Both the position numbers and the translations under genes were made by a program. Shown piece by piece: positions 50,027-61,550 of a stretch of 64,000 bases of DNA. The stretch spans positions 103,629 through 167,628 of the forward strand of contig JABYQS010000080.1 of the NCBI GenBank assembly GCA_022592435.1, given 5' to 3'. Position 1 is the first letter of the stretch. Every line of letters begins with the position of its first letter. The notes below the pieces were generated by a model that saw nothing but the letters and a program-made list of their open reading frames with translations, was not told the DNA's origin and did no database searches. The DNA comes from Cerioporus squamosus (lineage: Eukaryota; Basidiomycota; Agaricomycetes; Polyporales; Polyporaceae).

Positions 50027-53000
50027 ATGTGGTTCAAAACTGCGCCTTTCGTGGCGGCCGTTGGGCTGCTGCCCATCTTAGCTTCTGCAGATGTCCTCAG
50101 TCTCTCGGACCTCAGCTGGACACTCAAGAACCAGAATGGTTCTATCGTTATCCCTGCCAAAGTTCCTTCGCAGGCGCATCTCAATCTTCTCGAGGCTGGC
50201 ATCATCACCGAGCCTCTACTTGGTATCAACGGTACTGTGCTTGTCCCGTCTCGGAACAAATACTTGCTGATGGCGCTGCAGACTTCACCCAGAGATGGAT
50301 AGTCAATGACAACTGGACCTATACGGCGGACCTTACACCTCTCTCCTCAAACCTCATCAACGGCACCACAGCACTGCTCGTATTCTACGGTATCGATACG
50401 GTTGCGAACATCGTGAGCTCCATGTATTGTCAAGAGGGTCACGACATACTCAAAGATGACTCCTACCCCAGACAGTGGCCGGACATCCTGTCGACTGGGT
50501 CAACAACCAGTTCCGGCAGTACGTCTATGATGTCACGGATCTCATACTGACACCCTTCAGCAACGATACGAACCTCACGGTTGCATTGGAGTCTGCCTGG
50601 TACTATGGTGTCAATGTCACCGCTCGTCCGGACGCAGAGATATCTCCTACTGGCGACGTAAGTACTGCGTCAACCTTCACTATGTTGGACCACCTAACAC
50701 ATCTCGCAGTTTGAATACCCTGGTGTTCGGCAGTGGATCCGCAAGACTCAGTCTGACTTTGGCTGGGACTGGGTAGGTGCACACACAGAACCTGTGTTCA
50801 GCCCGGCTGACTGCGCTGGTGGCAGGGACCCGCATTCGTTCCAAGTGGCATCTTCAAGCCTGCGTACCTCGTTACTCTCACATCCAAGACTGACGCAAAC
50901 GTGACTACTCCCGCCTCGCATCCCCTGCTCGCATCCACCGGCAGTGTATTCTCGAGGAGACTTCGCTCGAGATCGCGAAGGTTGGCAGACGTCCATCGTA
51001 CGCGCGAACCAAAGCGCAGACTGGGTCGTCAACGTGACGCTTGCGGTCCGCTCCGTCGCCGCATCGGACGCTCCCACACTCACTGTGGATATCCCGGAAC
51101 TGAACGTGACCTCAGGCCCACTCGCACTCTCCCCGATACCGGCCAGCACGAACACGTCGACATTTGTTACCGCGAACTTCACGGTTTCCGATGGCGTGCC
51201 CGAGCTGTGGTTCCCGGCCAATCTGGGAACGCCGCGCTTGTACAACTTCACTGTTACGCTCTCTCTGGACGGGAACAGCACCGCGGCGAGCTTCACGACC
51301 CGCAGCGGCTTCCGGACGATCGAGCTCATCCAGACGCCATATTCGCAGGAGGAAATCGATGCGCGGGGTATCACGCCCGGGGACCAGTGGCACTTCGAGG
51401 TCAACGGGAAGGCGTTCTACACGCTGGGCACCAACATCATTCCTTTCGACCCGTTCTATGCGCGCATGACCTCAGCGCAAGTGCGCTGGGTACTGGAGAG
51501 CGCTGTAGCAAGCGGACAGAACATGGTGAGCAGTACTTGTCATGAGATCAATCTCCGTGACGCGAACTCACAAAGCCTCTTGCGATCCCCAGCTGCGAGT
51601 CTGGGGAGGAGGCATCTACCAGCCCTCAGATGAGCTCACCGGAGGGTATGACTTTTACTCGGTCTGCGATGAATTGGGCATCTTTGCGTGGTCGGAGCTC
51701 ATCTTCTCAGATGCACTCTATCCGATCAACGACTTTCTGCTGGAATCTGTCGAGCCGGAGGTCCGCCAGAATATTCGCAGGGTCAACCGGCATCCGAGCA
51801 ATGCGCAGTGGGCCGGCGGGAACGAGATCGAGGGTATCGTCATTGGCGTGAACCAGAGTCTGCCGAATGGGACGCACTACTTGGATGAGGTAGGTGTGCT
51901 GGAAAGGGAGATGTGGGCAGGCGGCTGATGTTCGGTGCAGTACCAGACACTGTTCGGAGAGTTCTTGCATGATATCGTCTTGGAGGAGGAGTCTTCAGTG
52001 AGTGAACGCCATTCGTGTCATCGTGCAATCACTTATGGAAGATCGCTCGTCAAGGTCGCGTATACCGATTGTTCCACTACGAGCGGCGTTCTCAGTCTCG
52101 ATCCATATGAGATCAGGTATAACAACAAGACACCCGGCTTCATCTATGGGAACTCCGGTACGTTCTGCATCATACACGTCTTGCGGCGACGAATCACTAA
52201 CGTGGACACTCAGAACGTTACAACTACGACCCTTCGGTAGCATTCGACTACAGTACATACCCGGTCTCGCGATTTGTGAACGAGTTTGGGTGAGCATCTC
52301 ATGGCGCGTGTTGTAGTGGATGCGGAACTGACTATCATCTCAGCTTCCACTCCATGCCCTCCTTTTACAGCTGGGAGGAGGTCCTCCTCAACCCGGAAGA
52401 CTTCGCTTTCAACTCCACAGTCGTCTCCTCTCGCGATCATCATCCGCCCGCCGGCAACCTCTCCTTCCCCAACCCCAACGCAAACCAAGGCCAAGGGCAG
52501 ATGACCGTCGCCGTCGAGCTCTTCCTCTCCACTCCAAACACAACCGACACGAACCAGACATTCGCCCAGTGGTGCTGGAGCACCCAGATCTTCCAGTCGC
52601 TGAACATGGTTTCGGAGATCGCCTGGTACCGGCGCGGGGCAGGCCTCGGCGAGAACAACCTCGGCGCCCTCGTCTGGCAGCTGAACGACATCTGGCAGGG
52701 CGTCTCGTGGTCCGCGATCGAGTACTCGGGGCGGTGGAAGGTGCTGCAGTACGGGATGACGAGCATCTTCTCCCCGGTGGTGATCTACCCGTTCTACTAC
52801 GCGAACAACGAGACGCTCGAGGTGCTCGTCACGTCGGATCGCTGGGAGACGGTCGAGGGCACGGCGCAGCTGACGTGGTACGACTGGAGTGGGACGGAGC
52901 TGAACTCGTCGACGGTGCCGTTCGCGGTCCCGACGCTGAACAATTCGCTCGTGTACCAGGCGACGGGTCTGAATAGCATCCTCCCGACCGGACAGAATGC

Positions 53001-53501
53001 GGCGGATGTGTTCTTGCTTCTGAATCTCACCGCGCAGGTCGACAGCAGGACTGTCACCCAAGAGCAATACGTGAGTTGCCCGCTTTCTTCGAGGAGCGAG
53101 GGTATTCTGACGATCGGACCGACTTGTTTCTCAAGTTCACTCCGACCACCCTTGCTGAAGCGAACCTCGTCGATCCGGCCATCCAAGTGACAGCCGGGGA
53201 CGACTTGACGTTCACCCTGTCAGCCCAGGGCGGCGTCGCGCCGTTTGCGTGGCTCGACCACCCGGCAGGCACTGTCGGCTTCTTCCAGGACAAGGCTACC
53301 GGACGACCTTCGAATGGGTTCTATCTGATTCCAGGCATGGACCGCACCGGTGAGGCATTCTCAATTGTGTGTGCTGTGGTTGCATGGCTGACGAGTAGAC
53401 TTGCAGTGCGATTTGTGTTTAACCTTGCACTTTCCAAGGTCGCGAACCCGGACCCTGCGGATTTCGTCGTGAGGTCTGTGTGGAACAACACGCACCTTTG
53501 A
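50027..53501 (+). CDS. mndA: Secreted GH2 beta-mannosidase (two frame breaks in exon 5)
   Basis: Twelve exons: 50027-50231, 50282-50412, 50472-50657, 50710-50772, 50826-51525, 51593-51889, 51941-51997, 52055-52157, 52214-52289, 52344-53070, 53136-53349 and 53407-53501; about 951 residues. A signal peptide (MWFKTAPFVAAVGLLPILAS) marks a secreted enzyme releasing terminal beta-mannose from manno-oligosaccharides. GH2 features: VPSQAHLNLLEAGI, LRVWGGGIYQ, acid/base Glu about 507 in QWAGGNEIEG, and nucleophile Glu about 605 in RFVNEFGFHSMPS. Many N-glycosylation sequons fit secretion. Two single-base losses break exon 5: near 50952 (TTCTCGAGGAG, expected TTCCTCGAGGAG) and near 50987 (GGCAGACG, expected GGCCAGACG). 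Both are in CC pairs and all else is conserved, so consensus errors are likely. It is paired with the inverted copy at 61551. Confidence 0.88.
51050..53501. repeat. Inverted repeat arm 1 (beta-mannosidase)
   Basis: This segment is highly similar, in inverted orientation, to 61551-64000. Exons 6-12 have exactly equal lengths in the two copies (297 against 300, then 57, 103, 76, 727, 214 and 95 nt), and introns are at the same places but less conserved. The arms extend beyond the right edge of the window. Confidence 0.9.
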
Positions 53502-55521
53502 GCATGACCGCTATGTACCTGCAGCCAGCTGGAAAGGGTCGATGGGTAACAGTGTCCGATACTAGTAAAAATATTCGCGAATACCTCTAGTATGCCCGGA
53601 CGCCCTCCAATAGCAGTGGTATCTTGTACCGGAGCCCTGTTCTGTTCTCGGCCAGTTTTTCGCCTGGCCATTCACGGATGCAGGCGCACTTCAAAACGGA
53701 GGCGCCGCTGAAATCGTCGTCGACTGTGGTTCCTCCAGCAACGCCTTCTTGACTCAATCTTGACTAGACTTGAGTGTCTCCATCCCGCGCCACGTCATGC
53801 AACAACGTTCATTTACCGTCAGCCAGGTCTAGGCGCATGAGTAAGTACTGTATGCCCCCGCTCCAGCTTGGCAACAATGACGCGTTCTAACAAGATGAAA
53901 CGCGTGAGCATCAAGCGCACGGACAGAAGGATAAGCTTACACTGACCTCGGAGCCGACTCCCTGCCACGCTGACGACGCATGGCAACAACGCTGCACAGC
54001 AGGAGCGACCTTGATTGTGGCGTACCTCGGCCTTTCTGTACCTGCGAGAGCCTGAGCGCGAGGCTGGCAGATGACTCCTACTATGCATGTATGGCGAGTT
54101 GTCAGACATCTGCGCCCACAATCGCAAGCAAGAACGCCCAGTACTGTGATGGTGATACAAGGCGAGGTGCGTAGTATGAGCGGTGCGAGCACCCCAAGAC
54201 CGTTCGCAATGACTGCGGGTATGATCAGCAGGGTTCATGTGTTCAAACGTTAAGTACTTAGGTGCGCACTACCAACGCGTGAACAGTCAAAATGTGGGGA
54301 AGGTGTCAACTTTTTGTGATATACCATCGCTACTACGCCATCGACGTAGCTATAACCACTGACGTCACCTTCAACGCAGTCGCTGCTCGGAACGGAAAGC
54401 GTTGAAAGTTCACCCTGATTTTGCTGTCAGCACGATATCGATGCGAGTTTGTTGGCCCAGGCAGAAGGCTCAAGCGCATTCCGAGACCTCCTTATGCCGG
54501 TGAAGGCAGGAAGAACAAGGAATCAGTAAAAACGCATCTGCGCGACAGTCCAACGTCATGACACGAGATCAATTCGAAAATAAGTGATCATGCGCTTAAT
54601 CGAGCATATATTTCACAGGCGCCGGTGCGAGTTCCAGGCTGCGTCGAGTGCATCCGACGATAGACTACTTACGCCACGGTACTAAAATTGTATGGACTGC
54701 GCAGGTGTCGGGAAGCATGGGTGGGAGGATTGGTACCGAGGAGTACTCACGAAGGACTGGAAGTGGTGCCAGCGACTCCCATGCCCCGCTGTGCTGACCA
54801 GCCAGAGCACGCCAGATCCGACATGTCCGGGCGTTCGTCATGCAGCCGCAGCGTCCGGCACGCCGACCGCGGTGGGATAGCAGGCAGAGCTATCTGTGAT
54901 ATAAACGCGAAGCCATTGGGTTATGGTACAATGCCGAGTATGTCCGTGTTCCCGGAAAGCAGTACAACGCGCAAACAGCGAGGAACGTACAGATGACCAC
55001 GGCGTGTCCGATGTGCTCTGTGTCCCGGAGCGCCCCATACCACAATGCTGCATCGGAGCGCGTTCATGGGCGGGAGAAGAGGGTGTGAGCGGCCTGGCAT
55101 AGCATGCCAAGCCGAATAGGTCCGTGCAGGCCTCGTTGCTTCACTTCACAGAGGCTTGGTGGGGAGCTGGGTGGGCAGGATGCCATAGCGCTTCTTGATG
55201 GTCACCCGGTGGCGTGAAAACTTGTCATCCGGGGAGAAACGCGCTGGAATGCTGTGAGACGGGTGCGAGGACGAACGAGGCCAGAAGAGGCGAACCTGGG
55301 TGCGCAGACTTGGTGATCTTGCCCGAGTCTGTTATTTTCTGCGCAGGTGGTCAGACGGTGGCGCAGCCGAGTGCAAATACGACGTACTTTGAGGGTGTAG
55401 ATCCTGTTCCCGTTCTCGTCGAGCGTGTACATGAGATGCATGGCGGGCGAGCGTGGGGGCCTGCAGCGAGATGGCCGTTGTGGTGAAAACTGGGGCGTCT
55501 GCAGCGTGGCGGATTACGGCG
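53502..55521. other. Intergenic upstream of chitin synthase
   Basis: Two kilobases with only short open frames. It probably contains the 3' UTR of the mannosidase and distal promoter of the chitin synthase. Nothing else recognised. Confidence 0.45.
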
Positions 55522-55563
55522 GATAAGTGGGGGATAAGTGGGGATAAGGGGATAAGTGTTATC
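55522..55563 (+). promoter_or_regulatory. Cluster of GATAAG sites upstream of the chitin synthase
   Basis: Four GATAAG hexamers lie head to tail at 55522-55527, 55533-55538, 55543-55548 and 55551-55556, separated by 2-5 mostly G bases, followed by an inverted TTATC at 55559-55563. They lie 130-170 bp before the ATG at 55692. GATAAG matches the HGATAR consensus of fungal GATA factors (AreA/Nit2, SreA-like, WC-type). Binding is inferred from the motif only. Confidence 0.55.
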
Positions 55564-55691
55564 GATGCAGCTGGTCCCACGGGTGGTCGAGCACGAGGGC
55601 ATCGCTGGGCCTGACGACGTCAAGAGGACGTTGACCACCGCCCGCCGTGCATGAGGCGACCTTGAGCCCTTCATTCGCGCCCACCACCGCC

Positions 55692-58600
55692 ATGGACTAC
55701 CGCGGCCAGCGTCCCCCGCGCTCGGTGCGTCCGCCCGGACAGGACCAGCCGCCTCAGCCTCCCACCCAGTCGCCTCCTCCGTCATATCCCGCCTATCCCG
55801 CTTACTCTCAATACCCCGATCAGCCTGCCACCTCCTACCGACCGCCGTATCCCGGCGCACACGGCGAGCAGCAGAGGGGAATCTCCTTCCAGAACACCGA
55901 AGCCGGCGACAGACACGCTCCCCTCGACCAGAATCGCCAGCGACAGTACTCGGCCTACCAGAGCTCTCCACCCCCCATGGACGTCGAGGCCGGCTACGCT
56001 GACGGTCGGGTCTTGCGGAAGAAGTCTCTCGTCAGGCCAGACAGGGAGAAAATCGATCCACATCACCGACAGTGGCACTACCGCAACCATGCCGCGCAGA
56101 TGCTCAACGAGGGTGGGGAGGCCCTCCCGTCGAGTGCGTACATCAGTCTTTTTCGTCATTTTCTCTTGTCCATCTCTCCTCATCTGCGTTGTAGCGACCG
56201 GCAACGCGCCACAGCGAGGTAATCTGCGCCGTGGCAAGTCCCTCCTGGGCCGTGAAGAAGACGTACATGAGTCGGGGCTCGCGCTTTTCAAGCGTGGAAC
56301 CCTGCGACGGAAGAAGTCTGCCCCCCGCGCGTCCCCCTCCGATGCTCCCAACTCCGAAGGCTGCCTCAGCAAGATGGGTCCTGGCCCGAAGGACGCCTGG
56401 TACATTTACTGTTATGTAGCGACATGTTTTGTCCCGTCATTCCTTCTGCACGCTTGTGGTGAGTCTCCTTCATTCGATTCCTCCAGGGCACGGCGCATGT
56501 CGAGCTCTTTCCCCAGCAAGCACCGCATCCTCCATGTCTCCTCATCGCCATCCGCGTCTGTTGTCGGACGTATTCTCCGCCGTTGGCGTTCGGTATCTAT
56601 TTTAGGTCACGACGGCCGACTTGGAAGGGTGCTGCATGCTCCGCGCAATGTTCTCAGGGCATCTACGGGAAGCCGCAGCATCTCTCCATTATGTGTCGAC
56701 GCTAGCGTACTCAGCGAGAGTCACGGAGGAAACCCGTATAGACCGTACTTACTGAATCATCTTCAGGTATCCGCACACCAGAGCAACAACGAGCATGGCG
56801 CGAGAAGATCGGCCTCCTTCTCATAATTCTCAGCCTTATGGCCGTCGTCGGTTTTATCACCTTCGGCTTCACAGAGGTCGTCTGTGGCACGCAGCCAAGC
56901 CGCTTCCAGACCGGTACCGTTGACCGCGCCTCCGTCATCATCCACGGCTACGACTACGACTTCAGCAAGTTCAATCATCCGAAGGTTGGGGACTTCTCGG
57001 GCAAGACGAACCCTTGTTCGAGGGTAACTGGGGGGCCGCCGGCGCCGATATCTCGTTCTTGTTCCAGAATGTCAACCAGAACTGCCGTCAGTTCATCACC
57101 AAGGCGAGCAACTCGTCCATCACTGGCAGCAACGGCAACCTGGATTGGTACTTCCCTGCAACATCTACAACCAGTACGGCACGTCGCCAACCAACTTCAC
57201 CAACTATGAGACGGGCACGACCTGTCATACATCCTCCACGGCACGTCAGCAGCTCGCGGAGATGAGGCCGGTGGGGCAGGTCTACTATACCTGGGACAAT
57301 ATTCACAACTCGTCGCGCAACCTTGCCGTTTATGAGTCGTAAGTAGAGAGCAGCTGTACACCATGCGCATGTCACTGACGTCAAACAGGACGGTCCTAGA
57401 TCTCGGCCTGCTCAACTGGCTGACCTCGGCCGAGGTATCTTATCCTTCTATCTTCGATGAGATGAAGCACCCCAATGGCACGTTCAACGGGAAGGATCTC
57501 AGCATGTATTTCCTGCGCACCAACCAGGGCTCGCTTGGCAAGTGCTTACAGGATATCGTCACCGTCGGTTTCGTCGACACGAAGAGCATCGGGTGCGTGG
57601 CTTCGCAAGTCGTACTCTACGTCTCCCTTGTCTTCATCATCGGTGTCGTCGGTATCCGTTTCGCCATGGCCGTCCTCTTCGCGTGGTTCTTCTCTTGAAG
57701 CTGGGCAACTTCAAGCGGGAGACGTATGAAGAACGGATGCGTCGTGCGGCTGAGATCGAGCAATGGACGGACGACATCTATCGTCCCGCCCCGAGTCAGT
57801 ACCGCCCTAACGTGCAGAAGAATGGTCTTCCCAAGGAGCACAAGCGCAGGACCTTCCTCCCCAGCACTTCGCGCTTCACGCCCTCGGACGGTGTTCTCAA
57901 GGGCGTCGGTGGTCGTCCCTCGACTGCTTACGGTATGCTCGAGCCCATGCCTTACAAACGCAGTGGAACTGCGAGTATCTATGGTGGCTCCAGCGCGAAG
58001 AGCTTGAAGCCTTCGCGCCCGATAACCCAGCGTACCGCCAGTCTAGAAGCTCGACATCTCTGGTCACGGATCACAACGATTCGCTGACAACCCATGCCCT
58101 TCCCCCTTCACAACGTCGTCCCTCAGCCTCCCCCCGATTTCGAACCCTTCGGATACCCCCTTGTTCACACAATCTGCCTTGTCACCGCGTACTCCGAGTC
58201 CGTCGAGGGTCTTCGTACCACCCTCGACTCCCTGGCGACGACCGACTACCCGAACAGCCACAAACTCATCATGGTCATCGCTGACGGTATGGTGAAGGGT
58301 GCCGGGAACACGCTGACGACGCCTGAGATCTGTCTCACCATGATGAAGGACCTTGTCATGCCCGTCGATGAGGTCGAGGCGCACTCGTACGTCGCCATCG
58401 CTGACGGTCACAAGCGGCACAACATGGCGAAGGTCTACGCCGGCTTCTACGAGTACGACGACGCGACGGTCGAGCGGTCCAAGCAGCAGCGCGTGCCCAT
58501 CGTGCTCGTCGCCAAGGTCGGCAACCCGCTCGAGGCGACGACCCGAAGCCGGGCAACCGTGGCAAGCGCGACTCGCAGATCGTCCTCATGGCGTTCCTGC

Positions 58601-60521
58601 AGAAGGTCATGTTCGACGAGCGAATGACGACGTTCGAGTACGAGTTCTTCAACTCCATTTGGCGCGTGACGGGTGTCAGTCCAGATCGCTACGAGCTCGT
58701 GCTGTGCGTCGATGCCGATACGAAGGTCTTCCCGGATTCGCCTCAGCCGGATGGTCGCGTGCATGGTCAACGACTACGAGATCATGGGTTTGTGTGGCGA
58801 GACGAAGATCGCGAACAAGGCAGAGACATGGGTTACGATGATCCAAGGTATGTTATTCTCCTCGCACGTGTCGCGCATACGCTCATTCTCTACCTTGCAG
58901 TGTTTGAGTACTACATCTCGCATCATCTGACGAAGGCGTTCGAGTCCATGTTTGGCGGTGTGTCACTTGTTTGCCCGGTTGTTTCAGCATGTACCGCATC
59001 AAGGCGCCCAAGGGCGACGGTGGATATTGGGTCCCTGTGCTCGCGAACCCGGACGTTGTGGAGCACTACTCGGAGAACATCGTCGACACCTTGCACAAGA
59101 AGAACCTGTTGCTCCTCGGAGAGGATCGGTACCTCACGACGCTCATGCTGAAGACGTTCCCCAAGCGCAAGAACGTGTTCTGCCCCCAGGCTGTCTGCAA
59201 GACCGTTGTCCCGGACACCTTCAGGGTTCTCCTCTCTCAGCGTCGTCGGTGGATCAACTCGACGATCCACAACCTAGCTGAGCTGTTGCTCGTCCGTGAC
59301 CTGTGCGGTACGTTCTGCTTCTCGATGCAGTTCGTCGTCGGCATGGAGCTTGCCGGTACCCTTGTCCTCCCCGCCGCCATCTCGTTCACCATCTACCTCA
59401 TCATCTCCGCCATCATTCCCGGCGGTCCGAACACCACCATCCCGCTCGTTCTGTTGGCAATCGTCCTGGTCTTCCCGGTCTTCTTATCGTCATCACCTCA
59501 CGCAAGATCGCGTACGTCGGCTGGATGCTTGTGTACCTCCTCGCGTTGCCCATCTGGAATGGTATCCTTCCCGCATACGCGTTCTGGCACTTCGACGACT
59601 TCTCGTGGGGGTCAGACGCGTCAGGTCGCGGGCGAGAGGGTTTAGCGACAACCATGGCGATAGGAGGGAGAGTTCGACTCGTCGCATATCGTTATGAAGC
59701 GGGGGCCGAGTTCGAGCGCGAGCGGCGCTGGAAGAGCGGTACCCAGTCAAGGGACTCCACTACTTACGACATGAGGTCTGGATCTCCAAAGAGGTATGTG
59801 GCTCGACTCTTGCGTTTGTAGACTTGTCTAACAGATATAGGCCCGATAGGAACAGTTACTCGCTGGTTTCTACGCCGGAGTACCAAAATGCACAACCGCC
59901 ACAGTTCGATCAGAGTACCTACGAGTCGTCCTATAGCGGTGGCCAGCGGCAACGGAACGACAGTCAAGTGCTCATAGCTGCCTGCTCCCCTCTCCGTCAG
60001 CCGTCCGACACCGACTGCGCCGACCCCATCGGTATCTACCATCGCCATCTCGCGTTCAAGTGAGGACGGGTATAACTCTGATGTCGGTTCCCAGCAGCGC
60101 CTCGTCAGCCCCAACGAGACCGAGGATTACGGCTTCCAGACACCGAACAGCTTCGAGGCTCGCGTGTCGCGGAGCGGCGGCGTCCTGCGACAGTCGACGG
60201 TTGTCGAATCAGTTCCCGGCGAGACGCCGACCCGTACTCCTATTCCCTCAGACCGCTGGGTTTGACGAGCCTGCCATCCCCTTCGCGACAGAGCCGGAGG
60301 ACATGCAAGCATCTCCGAACAAACCGTAATCGGGGCATCAGCTTGTCCGACAACGGGCCTGTCCCCGGTCCCGGGGGCGTTCGGAGAGTGTCGAGCAAAC
60401 AGACCAGCGGCCATCGTCGCAGGCTCCGCCAGCGCAGAACCCGAACAGGTACTCGCGCACGTTCACGAACCTCCCGCCGGGCGCGGCACCTCCCTCACAA
60501 GGCCAAGGCTATGGATACTGA
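55692..60521 (+). CDS. CHS3: Class IV (Chs3-type) chitin synthase, many small frame breaks
   Basis: Proposed exons: 55692-56133, 56195-56458, 56767-57338, 57389-58847, 58901-59793 and 59835-60521; about 1440 codons. This integral plasma-membrane enzyme polymerises UDP-GlcNAc into chitin. Pro-rich N-terminus, then [20 protein letters not shown], hydrophobic segments ([38 protein letters not shown]), a luminal loop, GT2 catalytic core with VDADTK (about 58708), GEDRYLTT (about 59116) and [12 protein letters not shown] (59238 on), then C-terminal membrane segments and FDDFSWG. The Chs3-like core without a myosin motor points to class IV. The frame breaks about twelve times by 1-2 bases, near 57013, 57155, 57700, 58021, 58105, 58548, 58743, 58967, 59487, 59607, 59670 and 59705, nearly all in homopolymers, with both neighbouring frames conserved. 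Intron 56459-56766 (308 nt) is unusually long. Confidence 0.85.
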
Positions 60522-61550
60522 GCAGGATACATGCGGTGAAGACCAGAGACTGAGCTGTGTATGATTCTGTTATGACATGACCCCTCGATGTGCACGGACC
60601 TATACTCCAGGCATGCGATAGTTACTACGTTCCTTCCTCTTTTAATCGGACATGCGAGAGATCGATCCAGCACGATCACCCACCTTCCTGCCTCTTCTTC
60701 AGTACCCGTATCGTACGCTACTTCAGCTGCGTTTCGCTTATATACATACAGTTCCGTAGCTTACCTCCGTAGTTGCGCGCACAATTCTCGTCACGCTTTC
60801 TCTGCAGTGCGTGTGTTTTGCCGTTTTCCTTGCCACGAACTCGTCATCTCTTCAGTACCTTGGTTGCAAGCATTGACTCGGATATCCCTCGGACCGCATC
60901 ATCATGCTATGACCGTTGACGACCCCTCTCGACGCTTCTCATAGCTTTGCCTCTTGTGTAGCTTGCACTGCGTACATTGTAAAGCTTTCTCAACCCTCGT
61001 TAAACTGCAGACTGACAGTGACGAAGATTGAAACAGGAAACAGCCATGCAACAACTGAGGGAGCAGGTGACAGCCTCGTTCAAGTTGCTACTCGTCCCGA
61101 CTAACCACCACTTAGTACGTGCCCGTCATTCCTCTTGGGGGCCATATCCGACTTCAGCTTAGAGGTCCGGGATATTCTCGGGTATATTTGTGCATCCGGT
61201 TGTTGAGTGCTTTTGCTTGTCAGTCCCGCCTCATTGGTAAGGAGGTGTTCAGGAGCACGAGGTCTTTCTAACGTCCAGTGTCGCCGGTCCCGGGGTCTGC
61301 GCGCAGCGAGAAGGGATCCATGGACGCTTCGTTGACAACTTCTGACAATAAATGGTATTCACGCAGTAGGGTCTGTACGACGACTACATATTAGGAGGTA
61401 TTAATATCTTTACGCCGAAGTATCCGCCAGTTCTGTTCGTGACGCGGACAGAACCGTCAAAATCGAGATACAGCGCGTCACATAGTTAAGCACGACAGCA
61501 GCCTCCACGCAAGTGTTCGCCGGAGCGCTACAGAATGGAGCGCTGTATCT
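60522..61550. other. Intergenic, convergent 3' ends
   Basis: Lies between the 3' ends of the chitin synthase (+) and the second mannosidase (-). AT-richer, with short open frames only. No gene or structured element recognised. Confidence 0.5.

Noticed and set aside
52210..53067. 285-codon - strand frame
   Set aside because: Shadow of beta-mannosidase exon 10, whose + strand reading has clear GH2 sequence. The mirror frame occurs at 61916-62587 for the same reason.
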